NCBI GenBank assembly: GCA_003218935.1
Contig: QHPA01000095.1
Span: 1 to 8,837 of the forward strand
DNA from: Verrucomicrobiota bacterium
GTDB lineage: Bacteria; Verrucomicrobiota; Verrucomicrobiia; Limisphaerales; AV2
Direction of reading: 5' to 3'
Length of the DNA: 8,837 nt
In this document: piece after piece, positions 8,701 through 8,837 of the stretch
Numbering within the stretch: the stretch's first letter is position 1
Layout: every line of letters starts with the position of its first letter
Position numbers and translations under genes: made by a program
Notes under the pieces: model-generated
The model's database searches: none
What the model saw: only the letters and a program-made list of their open reading frames with translations
What the model was told of the DNA's origin: nothing

Positions 8701-8837
8701 GGCCACTCGCTTCAGGTGGTGCAGGTCCAAAACAAGTTGCGCGAAAGGCTCGGCGCCGACCTGCCCGTCATCAAGTTGTTCGAATATCCAACCATCCGCT
8801 CGCTGGCCGGCTGTCTCGGCGAAAAGAAAAAGGAAGA
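5704..8837 (+). CDS. Nonribosomal peptide synthetase, C-A-PCP module, glycine-like specificity, continues past right edge (NRPS2)
   Basis: The frame is open from GTG 5704 to the window end, giving 1044 complete codons. After a 22-residue leader the condensation domain spans about 24-460, with SSAQQRLWFLEQF (30-42), HHIIFDG (159-165, intact) and IGLFIHTLLLR (310-320). The SSAQQRLWF opening is typical of LCL condensation domains. The adenylation domain spans about 485-950, with YTSGSTGKPKG (633-643), FDIAALELF (678-686), LYGPTETT (769-776), YRTGDL (835-840) and PNGKVDR (942-948). By eye the specificity residues are D679, I680, L683, Q722, F745, G747, L769, I777, W778 and K945, one difference from a known glycine code (DILQLGLIWK). 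About 25 residues normally present between the GPTE motif and the YILD strand are missing at W778/T779. The carrier domain spans about 968-1038, with phosphopantetheine Ser1002, and ends in a KKK-rich stretch. It should condense the Leu carried by NRPS1 with Gly. No termination domain is seen before the edge. Confidence 0.95.
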   Translation, partial: MTITEACAHAMAGDKAAGGPPPDIFAFPVSSAQQRLWFLEQFQPGSPLYNSPIAVRMDGPLDAMVLEQAINRIIRRHEILRTSFDLQNGQPVQLVAPSLTLQLPVSDLSSLPPASGEAEARRLAADEARRPFDLQRLPLLRVKLLRLSATRHVFVLTVHHIIFDGWSLGVFLRELATIYERLRAGKTAELPEPPIQYADFAVWQQERFKFLDKELAFWKKQLSGRLPTLELPTDRPRPAVQTYGGAVESLALPADLRDALQALSQREGVTLFMTLLASFQTLLHRYTAQEDVLVGSPVAGRNLTETEGLIGLFIHTLLLRGDLSGNPTFREFLRRVREMAVDAYANEEVPFDRIVEALQQERSLSHSPLFQVMFALERAPLESVNWPGLKLTQLELDSGTAKFDLTLYLVENSTGLTARMEYNTDLFGAATIQRMLTHFKALLEGILAGPDKRLSELPLLAETERHRLLVECNRTQTDYPQEKTISALYEAQAARTPDAMAVVFGEQHLTYRELNQGANQLAHHLRKLGVQPDTLVGVCLDRSLDLVVGLLGILKAGGAYLPLDPSYPQERLAFMLEDSQAPVVVTQRRLLEALPKGRARFVCLDSEWKLIAREDRENPGETVSPKDLAYVIYTSGSTGKPKGVQLSHRAVVNFLSSMRREPGLTSEDTLLAVTTLSFDIAALELFLPLSVGARVALATREEAADGAQLAAKIADTCATVMQATPATWRLLIDSGWPGNKSLTVFCGGEALSRELANRLLERCAELWNLYGPTETTIWTQFYILDRYLQPVPVGVPGELFIGGDGLARGYLNRPELTAEKFIRHPFSDAPNARAYRTGDLARRSPDGNIELLGRMDHQVKIRGFRIELGEIEAVLLQFTKVREAVVVAREDAPGDKRLVAYLTTYRQTAVSLNELRRFLREKLPDYMVPSAFVMLEQLPLTPNGKVDRRALPTPENHRLKSDTTFVAPGAGLEQDIAAVWEEVLFIKNPGVNDNFFDLGGHSLQVVQVQNKLRERLGADLPVIKLFEYPTIRSLAGCLGEKKKE
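8035..8043 (+). other. Junction of a 25-residue in-frame gap in the NRPS2 adenylation domain
   Basis: From the GPTE glycine to the Asp of the YILD strand there are 15 residues in NRPS2 (771-785) but 40 in NRPS1 (761-800). The absent part includes the conserved PIGRPIAN loop, which NRPS1 keeps at about 786-793. The reading frame is preserved. Flanking residues look like ordinary family sequence (TETTIW on the left, TQFYILD on the right), so the junction resembles a clean loss of about 75 bases. It may be a real deletion or a sequencing or assembly error. Confidence 0.8.

Overview
The window is GC-rich and densely coding. It holds two divergent gene blocks separated by a 167-base intergenic region (2245-2411). 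It probably comes from an environmental, high-GC Gram-negative-type bacterium. The mix of exopolysaccharide-type and NRPS genes, and the poor Shine-Dalgarno matches at the two divergent starts, would fit a lineage such as Verrucomicrobiota or Acidobacteriota. That is a guess from style; no taxonomic marker is present.

Left block, minus strand: a 509-residue protein joins a complete WecG/TagA/CpsF-type glycosyltransferase to two STAS domains (715-2244). Its stop overlaps the start of a GT4-type glycosyltransferase by the four bases ATGA. The GT4 gene runs off the left edge, so only its N-terminal 239 codons are visible. Together they look like the start of a cell-surface or exopolysaccharide operon.

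Right block, plus strand: two consecutive nonribosomal peptide synthetase genes. NRPS1 (2412-5693) is a complete C-A-PCP module with a leucine-like specificity code. NRPS2 starts at a GTG (5704) with a good GAGGAG ribosome binding site, 10 bases after the NRPS1 stop. It is a second C-A-PCP module with a glycine-like code and continues past the right edge. The collinear prediction is an X-Leu-Gly segment. No thioesterase, reductase, MbtH protein, PPTase or transporter is present, so the assembly line is incomplete here. The sequence of the NRPS2 carrier domain suggests that a polyketide synthase module may follow.

Points to follow up are the glycosyltransferase-STAS-STAS architecture, a 25-residue in-frame gap in the NRPS2 adenylation domain immediately after a specificity residue, an altered HHxxxDA motif in the first condensation domain, and a perfect 14-base palindrome between the divergent operons. 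No RNA genes, insertion sequences, CRISPR arrays or convincing terminators were seen.
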